64,000 nt of DNA from Nitrososphaerota archaeon (GTDB taxonomy: Archaea; Thermoproteota; Nitrososphaeria; Nitrososphaerales; Gagatemarchaeaceae): NCBI GenBank assembly GCA_029785825.1, contig JAFLYY010000001.1, positions 372,001-436,000 of the forward strand, in the 5' to 3' direction. Below are positions 33,434-41,505 of this stretch, one piece after another; position 1 is the stretch's first letter; each line of letters starts with the position of its first letter. The position numbers and the translations under genes were made by a program. The notes beneath the pieces were generated by a model. It was not told where the DNA came from. It saw nothing but the letters and a program-made list of their open reading frames with translations, and did no database searches.

Positions 33434-35929
33434 TTGGTTCTAAAGCACCACGAGTTGGTGATTGCGAGCGTTGCCGTCGCCTTCTTGTTGAGCTTTAACG
33501 CGCTGGCTGCGGTCGCGGCCGGACCCAGTCCAGGAGCGGAGTACCTGCCGTCGTACTCAATCTATGGAACTCCGTCAGTACCAAGCAGCGTGTCGGTCCT
33601 TAACGCGACCAGTGAAACGTGGGGGCCGTACATCAACACTCTGTACATGACGTGGTTTACTACTTCTGAGGCGATTGTGGAGGCGCTCGTCAACGGCTAC
33701 ATTCAGTTCGACAGCGCCGGAGTCGGGAACATCCAGCAGTACAACCAGCTCCAGCCCTATACGCTCACGGGGCAGATCGCTATCAACATAACCGTGACGA
33801 ACAGTTTCGGTTACATCGGGTTCAACACCAACAAGGGACTGACGTCGAACGTATGGGTCAGGAGAGGGCTCCAGCAACTGACCAACTATGCCGAGATGTC
33901 GCAGGCGCTCGACAACGGTATACTTGGACTAGCCTCGCCATACTACTTGTACCCGTCAGTGTACGGGTCCTACTTCACTACCGCTGAGGCTCAGGCGTAC
34001 GCAAACTATGGAGCATACAACGTAGCGGCCGCAGAAGCCGACCTGGCAAAGGCGTGTTTCCCGACGGGCAGCACGAACTGCTTGGTTGACCACTCAGCCG
34101 CAGGATATTGGTCCTTCACCAACGGCACAAAGGTGGCCCCACTGTCCATATACACGAGCACGGGTCCCGGACTGCAGCTAGAGGACGCCCAAATCGAGGC
34201 TATGTCGAACAACGCGAACGCCATTAACTTCACAGTTAACATCACCCCGGTCAACTTCAACACCATCATCGACAGTATCCTTCCGACCGGATCGTTCGAG
34301 ATGTACTTCCTAGGGTGGTCTCTGGGCACGCCAGTCACTCCCACTTGGATTTACTTCATATTCGGGAACTACGTCCTGAACACTTTCTACCAGGACTTCG
34401 TCAATCAGACGATGTGGAATGAGTTCAGCCTTCTTGAGAACTCTGCATCGACGCGGGCTCTGGCACAACAGTACACCCAGGTGTCTGCCGTCGACCTGCA
34501 GCTGCAGCTACCATACATCATGATGAGTTGGGGGACGAGCCTGACGCCAGTGAACGTACAGACATGGAAGGGGTACTACCTGGAGGCACCCTACGGGATC
34601 AACAACCAATTCCCTGGTGAGATCCATCCTGCCGGTTCGATCTTCGGAAGCCTCTACAGATTCGGGATGCCGCAGAACCCGGACACACTGAACTTCTACT
34701 CCGCGACTTCGTTGTACGACTTCCAGATTCTCGATAACTGGGTCGCGAACCCGCTGACCGTCTCCCCGAGCAACCCTGTAGGGATTGCCCCAGAGATTGC
34801 GTCGAACTACACGGTGGGCTCGCTTACCGGGACCGACCCGAACGGGCACTACGTGAACGGCACTGTGATCACGATGAACTTCAACCCGAACGCGTACTGG
34901 TCTGACGGAGTCCCGTTGACTGCAGCTGACTACAACTTCACACTATGGTACCTGGACCTCGGTGGCTTCTCAAGCAACCCATACAACCCCTCAAGTGGGG
35001 TCGTGAACATCGACCCTGGGGTATCAGTGAACTACACTGCGGAGTCTAGCGCGCCGGGCCTGGAGTACTTCGGCCTTGCATCTGGGATGGTCGACACCTA
35101 CGTGCCGCCAAGCAACCCATACCAACTTCAGATTTTCTTCAACACGTCATCGATATTCAACCTAAACAACGTCTACGCGATCGGCTCAGGAATCATCCCG
35201 GAGCACATATTCGGCTCGATATCCCCTGTCACGCTAAACGGCGAGACGACCGCGCAGTACCTGTCCCAAGCGGTGGGCGCCGGTCCATACACACTTGCCG
35301 AATACAGTCCGACCAACTCGTACGCCCAGTTGCAGTACAACCCGTCGTTCTTCTTGACGAACCCGCTCTCTGTCCAGCTTAACGCGACCCAGGGGGGTAC
35401 GGCCCTCTTCTCCATGACGGCAAGCACATGGAGTGGTTCGGGGCTCACGTCGAGCTCCACCGGCTTCACAGGCGCATACGCGCCGGTGACCGGCGCAAAC
35501 GGCACAGTCTACGTGATTAACCCGACGACACAGGCCGTCGTAGCTTCGTACCCGCTTAATGTAGGAACCAACGGCCAGTACACGGCCCAGATCCCCACAG
35601 GATCACTCACAGCGGGGACCTCATACACACTGGACGCACAGCTATCATGGACGGGATTGCAGTACATGGACTTCGCGAACGGCGGGACGACTGGAACCAC
35701 CTACTACTACCACCAGTACTCGACGCTGAACGTGCTTGCCGCTGGTCCAACTAGCTCGCAGTCGACAACGGCGCCGACGACCCCCAGTACCACCGCGCAA
35801 TCAACGACCGCTCCCGTCGCTTCTTCTAACACTGCTCTGTACATCGTGGCCGCAATCGTCGTAGTCGCAGTCGTAGTACTGATAGCCGCCCTGGTGACGA
35901 GAAGGGGCGGTAAGGCAGCGCCTGCGTAG
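33434..35929 (+). CDS. Membrane-anchored peptide-binding protein (SBP family 5) with swapped halves
   Basis: An 831-residue exported protein. After a signal peptide (VIASVAVAFLLSFNALAAVAA), residues about 80-400 look like the second half of a family 5 binding protein: YIGFNTNKG and VRRGLQQLTNYAEM near 126-155, and YNVAAAEADLAKACF near 195. Residues about 415-640 look like the first half: NPDTLNFYSATSLYDFQIL, then APEIASNYTV, YWSDGVPLTAADYNF near 489, IIPEHIFG near 580 and GAGPYTLAEY near 615. An Ig-like beta region, a Thr/Ser-rich linker and a C-terminal helix with RRGGK complete it. It should capture peptides for the upstream ABC transporter. The order of halves is opposite to canonical DppA. 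Confidence 0.85.
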   Translation: MVLKHHELVIASVAVAFLLSFNALAAVAAGPSPGAEYLPSYSIYGTPSVPSSVSVLNATSETWGPYINTLYMTWFTTSEAIVEALVNGYIQFDSAGVGNIQQYNQLQPYTLTGQIAINITVTNSFGYIGFNTNKGLTSNVWVRRGLQQLTNYAEMSQALDNGILGLASPYYLYPSVYGSYFTTAEAQAYANYGAYNVAAAEADLAKACFPTGSTNCLVDHSAAGYWSFTNGTKVAPLSIYTSTGPGLQLEDAQIEAMSNNANAINFTVNITPVNFNTIIDSILPTGSFEMYFLGWSLGTPVTPTWIYFIFGNYVLNTFYQDFVNQTMWNEFSLLENSASTRALAQQYTQVSAVDLQLQLPYIMMSWGTSLTPVNVQTWKGYYLEAPYGINNQFPGEIHPAGSIFGSLYRFGMPQNPDTLNFYSATSLYDFQILDNWVANPLTVSPSNPVGIAPEIASNYTVGSLTGTDPNGHYVNGTVITMNFNPNAYWSDGVPLTAADYNFTLWYLDLGGFSSNPYNPSSGVVNIDPGVSVNYTAESSAPGLEYFGLASGMVDTYVPPSNPYQLQIFFNTSSIFNLNNVYAIGSGIIPEHIFGSISPVTLNGETTAQYLSQAVGAGPYTLAEYSPTNSYAQLQYNPSFFLTNPLSVQLNATQGGTALFSMTASTWSGSGLTSSSTGFTGAYAPVTGANGTVYVINPTTQAVVASYPLNVGTNGQYTAQIPTGSLTAGTSYTLDAQLSWTGLQYMDFANGGTTGTTYYYHQYSTLNVLAAGPTSSQSTTAPTTPSTTAQSTTAPVASSNTALYIVAAIVVVAVVVLIAALVTRRGGKAAPA

Positions 35930-36043
35930 CAGTAGTGAGGAAGAGATGGCCATCAGTTTGATGAACGCGTCGAGATTCCCATTGTCCCGCGAGTCGGGGA
36001 CATCGAGCTTAAATCGGTGCAATGGCGTGGTGGTGCCGTAAGG

Positions 36044-36751
36044 ATGAACAGGAAAGCGTGGAACCATGCCGTTCCAAAGGCTGCTTGTATCGCAGGCATC
36101 GCATCACTTTTGCTTCTAGGAATGTCAGTGACGCCAGCGATGGCGCAGTCGTCCGGATGGGGAATGACTCTGACCTTCTCATCCTCACTCCAGACGGGCC
36201 AGAACCAACTAATCACTGCACTTGTTACCTTCAATGGGGTCCCGACAGACCCGGCTGTAGTCAATGCAACCCTAATTACCCCGGAGGGGACCCAGGTAAG
36301 CCTAACTGGCTTCCTCGATGTAACGACCGGCCTCTGGCAGACGCTTTACAGGATTCCTGACACCGGGTCGTACTTCCTTGCAGTGACAGCGTACAACGGC
36401 ACTGAAACGATTACCGCGTGGGGTACATTCAGCGGGCTGGAGTCGAACACCGCGGGCCTCACCAACATCGCCACCAGCATCGGCTCGGTCCAGGGGAACC
36501 TCACTCAAGTGAAGAGCATGCTGTCGGCGATACAGAGTTCTGACACCTCACTGGGCAACCAAATCACCAGCGGGAACAACGGGATTCAGTCCTCGATAGC
36601 CGGGCTGAGCTCTCAGCTTAGCAGCCTCGCGAACACCGTCTCGTCTGTTTCGACGAGCGCGTCGAACGCCGAATACTACGCGTTAGGTGCGCTCATAGTA
36701 GCGCTGATAGCCGTGGTCGTCGGGGCCTACGGCATCATGAAGAAACAGTAG
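36044..36751 (+). CDS. Exported protein with coiled coil and C-terminal membrane anchor
   Basis: A 235-residue protein: signal peptide (AACIAGIASLLLLGMSVTPAMA), an Ig-like beta domain (about 35-125; NQLITALVTFNGVPTDPAVV), a region of heptad-like repeats (QGNLTQVKSMLSAIQSS, SIAGLSSQLSSLANTV) predicted as coiled coil, and a C-terminal helix (YYALGALIVALIAVVVGAYG). The ATG at 36044 follows GTAAGG and lies about 33 bp after a TATA-like CTTAAATC. It follows the binding-protein gene and likely works at the surface with it; the coiled coil could oligomerise or space components. Function unknown. Confidence 0.75.
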   Translation: MNRKAWNHAVPKAACIAGIASLLLLGMSVTPAMAQSSGWGMTLTFSSSLQTGQNQLITALVTFNGVPTDPAVVNATLITPEGTQVSLTGFLDVTTGLWQTLYRIPDTGSYFLAVTAYNGTETITAWGTFSGLESNTAGLTNIATSIGSVQGNLTQVKSMLSAIQSSDTSLGNQITSGNNGIQSSIAGLSSQLSSLANTVSSVSTSASNAEYYALGALIVALIAVVVGAYGIMKKQ

Positions 36752-36810
36752 GCACTGCGACTGTCTAACAACCGATATCCATACATCCGTTCTCTAGGAC
36801 CCCCCTTCGC

Positions 36811-38031
36811 TTGAGCAGTTTCGAGGTTCTGCCGCTCCGACCCAACATCCTGAAGGGCGTCCTGGCCGCAGGATACATCAGGCCGTTCCCCGTGCAGGCG
36901 CAGGCCGTCGGCCCCCTTATCGACGGGAAGGACTTCGTCGGGCAGGCGAGGGCGGGGTCCGGCAAGACGCTGGCTTTCGGGATCCCCATGGTCCAGGCAA
37001 TCGACGAACGCCAACGGGAAGTCCAGGGGCTGATCCTGGCTCCTACCAGGGAGCTCGCCGTGCAGATAACCCTCGAGCTGCAGAAGATAGGGTCCTTCAC
37101 GGCCGTGAGGGTCGTGACCGTGTACGGGGGGCAGTCCATGAACACCCAGCTCGACGCTCTGAGGAGGGGCGCCCACATAGTTGTAGGCACTCCAGGCAGG
37201 ACCATCGACCACATCAAGAGGGGGACCCTGAGGCTCGATTCTGTCCGCTTCGCGGTCCTCGACGAGGCGGACGTCATGCTAGACATGGGCTTCATCGACG
37301 ACGTCGACTTCATCCTCGGCAAGACCCCCCGCGGGCGGCAGATGGCCCTGTTCTCGGCCACCATGCCAGGTTCCATCCTCCGGCTGTCGCAGAGGTACAT
37401 GAAAGATCCGGTGAAGGTGATGGTGGACGAGAACGTCACCTCAGCCGATACGCTGGAACAGCTCTACGCGAGGGTCGAGCGTGACAAGAAGCTGGAACTG
37501 CTTCTAGACATCCTCGAAAAGGAGAGCCGGAAGAGCGCTGTGATATTCTGCAGGACCAGGCACGGCACCATCCGGCTGGCCAGGGAGCTGGAGAGGCGGT
37601 TCCACAGCGTCGTGTCCCTCCACGGCGACCTGACCCAGAACCAGAGAGACCGCGCCATGGCGCTCTTCAGGTCGGGGAAGGCGGACATCCTGGTAGCCAC
37701 CGACGTGGCCAGCAGGGGGCTCGACATAAGACAGGTGGACTGCGTGATCAACTACGACGTCCCCGAAGACCCGGTGGTCTACTTCCACAGGGTCGGGAGG
37801 ACGGCCAGGGCGGGAGACGTGGGACGGTCCTACACGTTCGTCAGCCGCGACGAGGAGCACGACTTCGCCCGGATAACCGCCCGCGCAAGCGCTCCCGTAA
37901 AGCCGCTGAGGGAGGAAGACGCCAGGAGGCCGCAGGGGCCGGTCCTGTCTTCGAAGGGCGCGCACCCATGGAGGCACGGCCGTCGGGAAAGGCACAGGGG
38001 GAACCCCGGGCGCTGGCGCCGATACCATTAA
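36811..38031 (+). CDS. DEAD-box RNA helicase
   Basis: A 406-residue ATP-dependent RNA helicase. Motifs in order: Q-motif region GYIRPFPVQAQAV, AGSGKT, PTRELA, TPGR, DEAD, SAT, then FCRTRHGT, ATDVASRGLDI and HRVGRTARAG. A basic C-terminal tail (GRRERHRGNPGRWRRYH) probably binds RNA. The start is TTG at 36811. It lies upstream of eIF1A but with its own promoter region between. It likely unwinds RNA structure in ribosome assembly, decay or cold response. Confidence 0.95.
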   Translation: MSSFEVLPLRPNILKGVLAAGYIRPFPVQAQAVGPLIDGKDFVGQARAGSGKTLAFGIPMVQAIDERQREVQGLILAPTRELAVQITLELQKIGSFTAVRVVTVYGGQSMNTQLDALRRGAHIVVGTPGRTIDHIKRGTLRLDSVRFAVLDEADVMLDMGFIDDVDFILGKTPRGRQMALFSATMPGSILRLSQRYMKDPVKVMVDENVTSADTLEQLYARVERDKKLELLLDILEKESRKSAVIFCRTRHGTIRLARELERRFHSVVSLHGDLTQNQRDRAMALFRSGKADILVATDVASRGLDIRQVDCVINYDVPEDPVVYFHRVGRTARAGDVGRSYTFVSRDEEHDFARITARASAPVKPLREEDARRPQGPVLSSKGAHPWRHGRRERHRGNPGRWRRYH

Positions 38032-38036
38032 AATAA
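38024..38036 (+). promoter_or_regulatory. TATA box of the eIF1A gene
   Basis: ACCATTAAAATAACG, at the very end of the helicase gene, is AT-rich against GC-rich surroundings and lies about 35 bp before the eIF1A ATG. Confidence 0.6.
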
Positions 38037-38065
38037 CGCTTGGGCCGGCGTCCCCCTGGAACAAC

Positions 38066-38371
38066 ATGGGGAAGAGGAAGGTCCTCAGCGAGGCGAACCT
38101 GAAGGAACTGGTCATGCCCCAGCAGGGAGAGATCCTCGGCAGGGCCATCAAAATGACGGGCGGAGACCAGGTGATAGTGAAATGCGCCGACGGGGCGACC
38201 CGGATGTGCCGGATCAGGGGGAAGCTCAAGAGGAGGATGTGGATCCGCGAAGGCGACATCGTCCTCGTCGCCCCTTGGGACTTCGACAACTCCAAGGCTG
38301 ACATCCTCTGGCGCTACATCAAGGCACACGCCGACTGGCTCGACGCCAACGGATATCTGAAGGGCGTATAG
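38066..38371 (+). CDS. eif1a: Translation initiation factor aIF1A (eIF1A)
   Basis: A 101-residue S1/OB-fold initiation factor that binds the ribosomal A site and helps scan for and position the initiator tRNA. GEILGRAIKMTGGDQVIVKC, RMCRIRGKLKRRMWIREGDI and VLVAPWDFDNSKADILWRY are the classic eIF1A pattern. Length is normal. It has its own TATA box and is followed 40 bp later by an unrelated oxidoreductase gene. Confidence 0.97.
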   Translation: MGKRKVLSEANLKELVMPQQGEILGRAIKMTGGDQVIVKCADGATRMCRIRGKLKRRMWIREGDIVLVAPWDFDNSKADILWRYIKAHADWLDANGYLKGV

Positions 38372-38410
38372 CAACAAGAGATTAACGCCGCTGCCGTCAG
38401 GCCTCAGCCC

Positions 38411-39727
38411 ATGGCGGTGCCCCGTCAGACGGACGTCCTCGTCCTGGGGGCGGGGGTGCTGGGTGTGACGGTAGCCTACTGGCTTACCTCGCTCTACGAC
38501 TGCACCGTGACGCTGGCGGACCGGTCGCCATACGCGGGGGCAAACGCCACCGCCAGAAACACCGGGGTGATCCACCGGCCCTTCTACCTCGACCCTGTGA
38601 AGAAAAGGGTCTTTGCCAGGTCGGCCCTGATCTCCCGCGGCCTCTGGAAGGCTTTCGCCGAAGAGGAGGGGCTCCCATGGAGCCCCACTGGGACCTACAA
38701 CGCTGCGGTGGAAGAGCGCGAGATCCGTACCCTGGAGACCTACCGGGCCTGGGGTGTCGAGAACGGGATGGACGCGACGGAGATGGAACTCCTCGATGCG
38801 CGCGAAGTGAGATCCCGAGAGCCAGAGGTCACCTGCAGGGCTGCGCTCTACTCCAAGACCGATGTGTCGGTAGACTTCGCCGCGTTCACCCGCCGCATCC
38901 TGCGGCGGCTGCTCTCAAAGGGGGTGGGGTTCCTCGGAGGCCGCGAGCTGACAGGGGTCAGGAAGGAGGGTGGGGGGGCGCTCGCGGAGTTCGAGTCCGC
39001 GGACGGCAGGGAGCTTGTCAGGTGTGGTTTCCTGGTCAACGCCGCCGGAGGGGGTGCCCTCGGCGTCGCCCAGCGCATGGGGTTCGCCCGGAGGTTCGCG
39101 GCCCTGCACTTCCGAGGGGAGTACTGGGTGGTGGAGGGTCCGCTCTCCTCGAAAGTCACGTCCAACGTCTACAGGCCGCCGAGGTTCCCTCAGTATCCCT
39201 TCCTAGACCCTCACTTCGTGGTGAGGGCGGACGGGTCCAGGCAGATCGGCCCTAACGCGGTCGTGGTCCCCGGGCCATACGTCTACTCCGGAGCCGGCCT
39301 TACAAAGCTCCCCCAGGTCCTCGAGCGCCCGGCCGCGCCGAAGGTCAGGCTCTTGGCCGACAGGGGCTTCGCGTCGCTGGTCCTGCGAGAGTGGAGGAGC
39401 TCCCTCTCGAAAGGCGTCATGTGCGGCAGGGTCAAAGAATTCATCCCAGCCCTGGAGCCTTCAATGCTCAAGAGGCATGCCGTGTTCGGGGTCCGTAGCT
39501 CCGTCGTCGATGCCCAAGGGTTCGTCTCCGAGGCGCTCCTCTTCAAGGGGGAGGGTTCGGCTCACATCATCAACTACAACTCCCCAGGCGCTACCGGAGC
39601 CCCCGCTTACTCTGCCAGGGTCGTGGACGAGCTCCGTTCGGCAGGCCTCCTCGCGCGGCTGAGGCCCAGGAAGGAGAGCGTCGGACTCCCGGGATGGTCT
39701 TTCGACGACGTGATCGCAGGGTTCTAG
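38411..39727 (+). CDS. FAD-dependent oxidoreductase (LhgO/DAO family)
   Basis: A 438-residue flavoprotein. The N-terminal dinucleotide motif VLVLGAGVLGVTVAYWL binds FAD, followed by ATARNTGVIHRPFYLDP, typical of the L-2-hydroxyglutarate oxidase branch of the glycine oxidase/DAO family. SVDFAAFTRRILRRL precedes the second conserved region. FVNAAGGGAL-type sequence (FLVNAAGGGALGVAQ) and the C-terminal NYNSPGATGAPAYSA are also present. Likely substrates are 2-hydroxy acids or glycerol 3-phosphate; the exact one is not decidable. Electrons could pass to quinone. Confidence 0.82.
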   Translation: MAVPRQTDVLVLGAGVLGVTVAYWLTSLYDCTVTLADRSPYAGANATARNTGVIHRPFYLDPVKKRVFARSALISRGLWKAFAEEEGLPWSPTGTYNAAVEEREIRTLETYRAWGVENGMDATEMELLDAREVRSREPEVTCRAALYSKTDVSVDFAAFTRRILRRLLSKGVGFLGGRELTGVRKEGGGALAEFESADGRELVRCGFLVNAAGGGALGVAQRMGFARRFAALHFRGEYWVVEGPLSSKVTSNVYRPPRFPQYPFLDPHFVVRADGSRQIGPNAVVVPGPYVYSGAGLTKLPQVLERPAAPKVRLLADRGFASLVLREWRSSLSKGVMCGRVKEFIPALEPSMLKRHAVFGVRSSVVDAQGFVSEALLFKGEGSAHIINYNSPGATGAPAYSARVVDELRSAGLLARLRPRKESVGLPGWSFDDVIAGF

Positions 39728-39780
39728 GCCAGGGCGAGCCTAGCCGGCTGAAGGACCGTCCCGTGGAGGGACCGGGCGTC

Positions 39781-40956
39781 TCACCGGTACCGCTTGCGGT
39801 ATGTAACGAAGGCCATGAGGTCGTAGGCGACCTTTGCAGCGCCCCCGGCGAAAGGGAGCCCTCCAACCAGCCCCGCCCCCAGCATCGCGGCCGACACAGG
39901 GCTGGCGAAGAACGTCCCTGCGCTCCTCACCGTGTTGGTGACGGCGTAGGCCTGGACCCGCTCCTCCTTCTGGAACATCTCGGTCATCAGCGCCTGTCTC
40001 GTGGGGACGTCCATCTGCGAGAGGCTCTGACGGAGGAAGAGGAACGCGAGCGCGAGCGTCAGCGACCCTGCGGCCCCCATGAGGATCAGGAACGCGTTCG
40101 AAGCCAGGTGGGTGTAGACCATGGTGCGCAGGTTTCCGACCCTGACGGCTATGAATGCCGACCCATAGGTGGATGCAGCGGAGATGAGGGTCGCCACGAA
40201 GAACACCAGGCCGAGTGCGGCCAGGGTCAGGCCATAGGTCGAGTTGAACCAGATGGACAGGAGGTAGGTCGTGGCGAAGACCCCCCCGAAGGCGTCCACC
40301 GAGAACAGGCCAGAGAGCCTGACCAGGTCCTTTTTCCCCTGGGGCGTGAGGTTGGCGAACCCCGGCCTAGTCGCCCTGCTTCTCTCTAACCCATGCAGCC
40401 CGCTGTATGTCACGAAGAGTATGGCGCCGGCGAGGGCGAACCCAGCGAAGGCGGCGTGGAAAGCGAAGACCCTGTCGCCCAGGAAACCTGGGCCCGACGC
40501 CGCCAGCTGCCCCAGCGCGGCCGCCGAGTACCCTATCATGTTGTACCTTCCGAAAACCTTGACGCTCGTCCCCGAGCCAGCCAGGTCTGGGAGGGCCCCT
40601 GCCTCTATAGACTGGAACGGCCCCGCCTCAGTCCCTGTGCTGCTTATGTTCCCGATGAGGCACGCGCCCAAGATAGGTACCGCCGCCGGGGAGACCACCA
40701 GGATGACCCCGGCCACCACCATGAGCAGGCTGAACGCCTGCAGGAGCCGCCTCCTCCCCACGGCCGAGTCGAGGTAGGTCACAGTGACGTTGGAGAGGGC
40801 GTTCCCTGCGACTATGGCGACCAGGGCTAGCCCCTGGAAGAAAGGGCCGTACCCGAGAGCCCTGAGATAGAAGGGGATCGAGATGCTGAGGAGCCCAGAG
40901 ACGAAGACCCTCACCGCCTTGACGAAGTAGACCCTGCCGGGCCCTTGGCGAATCAC
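39781..40956 (-). CDS. MFS-type transporter
   Basis: A 391-residue membrane protein with about twelve helices, MFS-like. The N terminus VYFVKAVRVFVSGLLSISIPFYLRALGYGPF and the DSAVGRRRLLQAFSLLMVV loop (motif A position) support this. The GTG start at 40956 overlaps the stop of a small upstream gene as GTGA, so the two are translationally coupled. Substrate unknown. Confidence 0.82.
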   Translation of the reverse strand: MIRQGPGRVYFVKAVRVFVSGLLSISIPFYLRALGYGPFFQGLALVAIVAGNALSNVTVTYLDSAVGRRRLLQAFSLLMVVAGVILVVSPAAVPILGACLIGNISSTGTEAGPFQSIEAGALPDLAGSGTSVKVFGRYNMIGYSAAALGQLAASGPGFLGDRVFAFHAAFAGFALAGAILFVTYSGLHGLERSRATRPGFANLTPQGKKDLVRLSGLFSVDAFGGVFATTYLLSIWFNSTYGLTLAALGLVFFVATLISAASTYGSAFIAVRVGNLRTMVYTHLASNAFLILMGAAGSLTLALAFLFLRQSLSQMDVPTRQALMTEMFQKEERVQAYAVTNTVRSAGTFFASPVSAAMLGAGLVGGLPFAGGAAKVAYDLMAFVTYRKRYR

Positions 40957-41123
40957 GAATGTCGGCCCTTCCTCACCGCGCAGCAGGCGCGGACCGTCTC
41001 CACCGTCACCCTTTCAGCCGTGGCGTCTTCGAACCCTTCGGACTCCATCGTTCCCTGAAGCCTTCCGTCCCAGCGGGTGTCCCAGATTGCCTGCTTCAGC
41101 GATTCGCCGTCCCCTTTCTCCAA
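40953..41123 (-). CDS. 56-residue hypothetical protein coupled to the MFS gene
   Basis: A short frame starting TTG at 41123 (MEKGDGESLKQAIWDTRWDG, ending ETVRACCAVRKGRHS). A TATA-like GTGATAAGAGG lies about 26 bp upstream and its TGA overlaps the MFS GTG start by 4 bp. Both facts point to a real leader gene of a two-gene operon. The CC pair near the C terminus and charged composition suggest a small cytosolic protein or regulator. No family recognised. Confidence 0.6.
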   Translation of the reverse strand: MEKGDGESLKQAIWDTRWDGRLQGTMESEGFEDATAERVTVETVRACCAVRKGRHS

Positions 41124-41505
41124 CCGGGCTCCTGTCGCTCCCCCACCTCTTATCACCTTTCGGGGATGGAAGTCGGGCCGCCACCTCTCGCAGGCGAGCT
41201 TCCGTCACCATTCCCTCATGACCGCAAGCTGTGTCCCAGTCTGGTCCTTGCTGGCTCCGTCGGTCCGCTTCGACAGGATGGCCGGCATGATCCCGGTCTG
41301 CCCTTCTGGCCGTGGGGGTGTCAGCGCAGTCGTTCGATGCCACGACCCCAACAGGCCTTTGAAGGAGTTCCTCATGCGCAGGCATCTTATCGTCCTGGCC
41401 GTGGCGTCTCTCGCCTCAGCCCTGGACATAGGGCCTCCTCTATGTCCTGATGTATGCCGCTCTCCTCGTCCCCGGCAGGCGGGCTCGCGGGGTCACCCCG
41501 CGTCG
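41124..41505. other. Intergenic region of about 380 bp, no convincing intact gene
   Basis: It holds the promoter of the small 56-residue gene at its left end. On the plus strand, ATG 41372 begins a hydrophobic stretch MRRHLIVLAVASLASALDIG, after which the membrane-like continuation LYVLMYAALLVPGRRARG lies in another frame; this could be a frameshifted remnant of a small membrane protein but is too short to judge. Confidence 0.4.

Noticed and set aside
41372-41505. Possible small membrane protein on the plus strand
   Set aside because: Only a hydrophobic start is convincing; the continuation needs a frame change and the frame runs into the adjacent gene.
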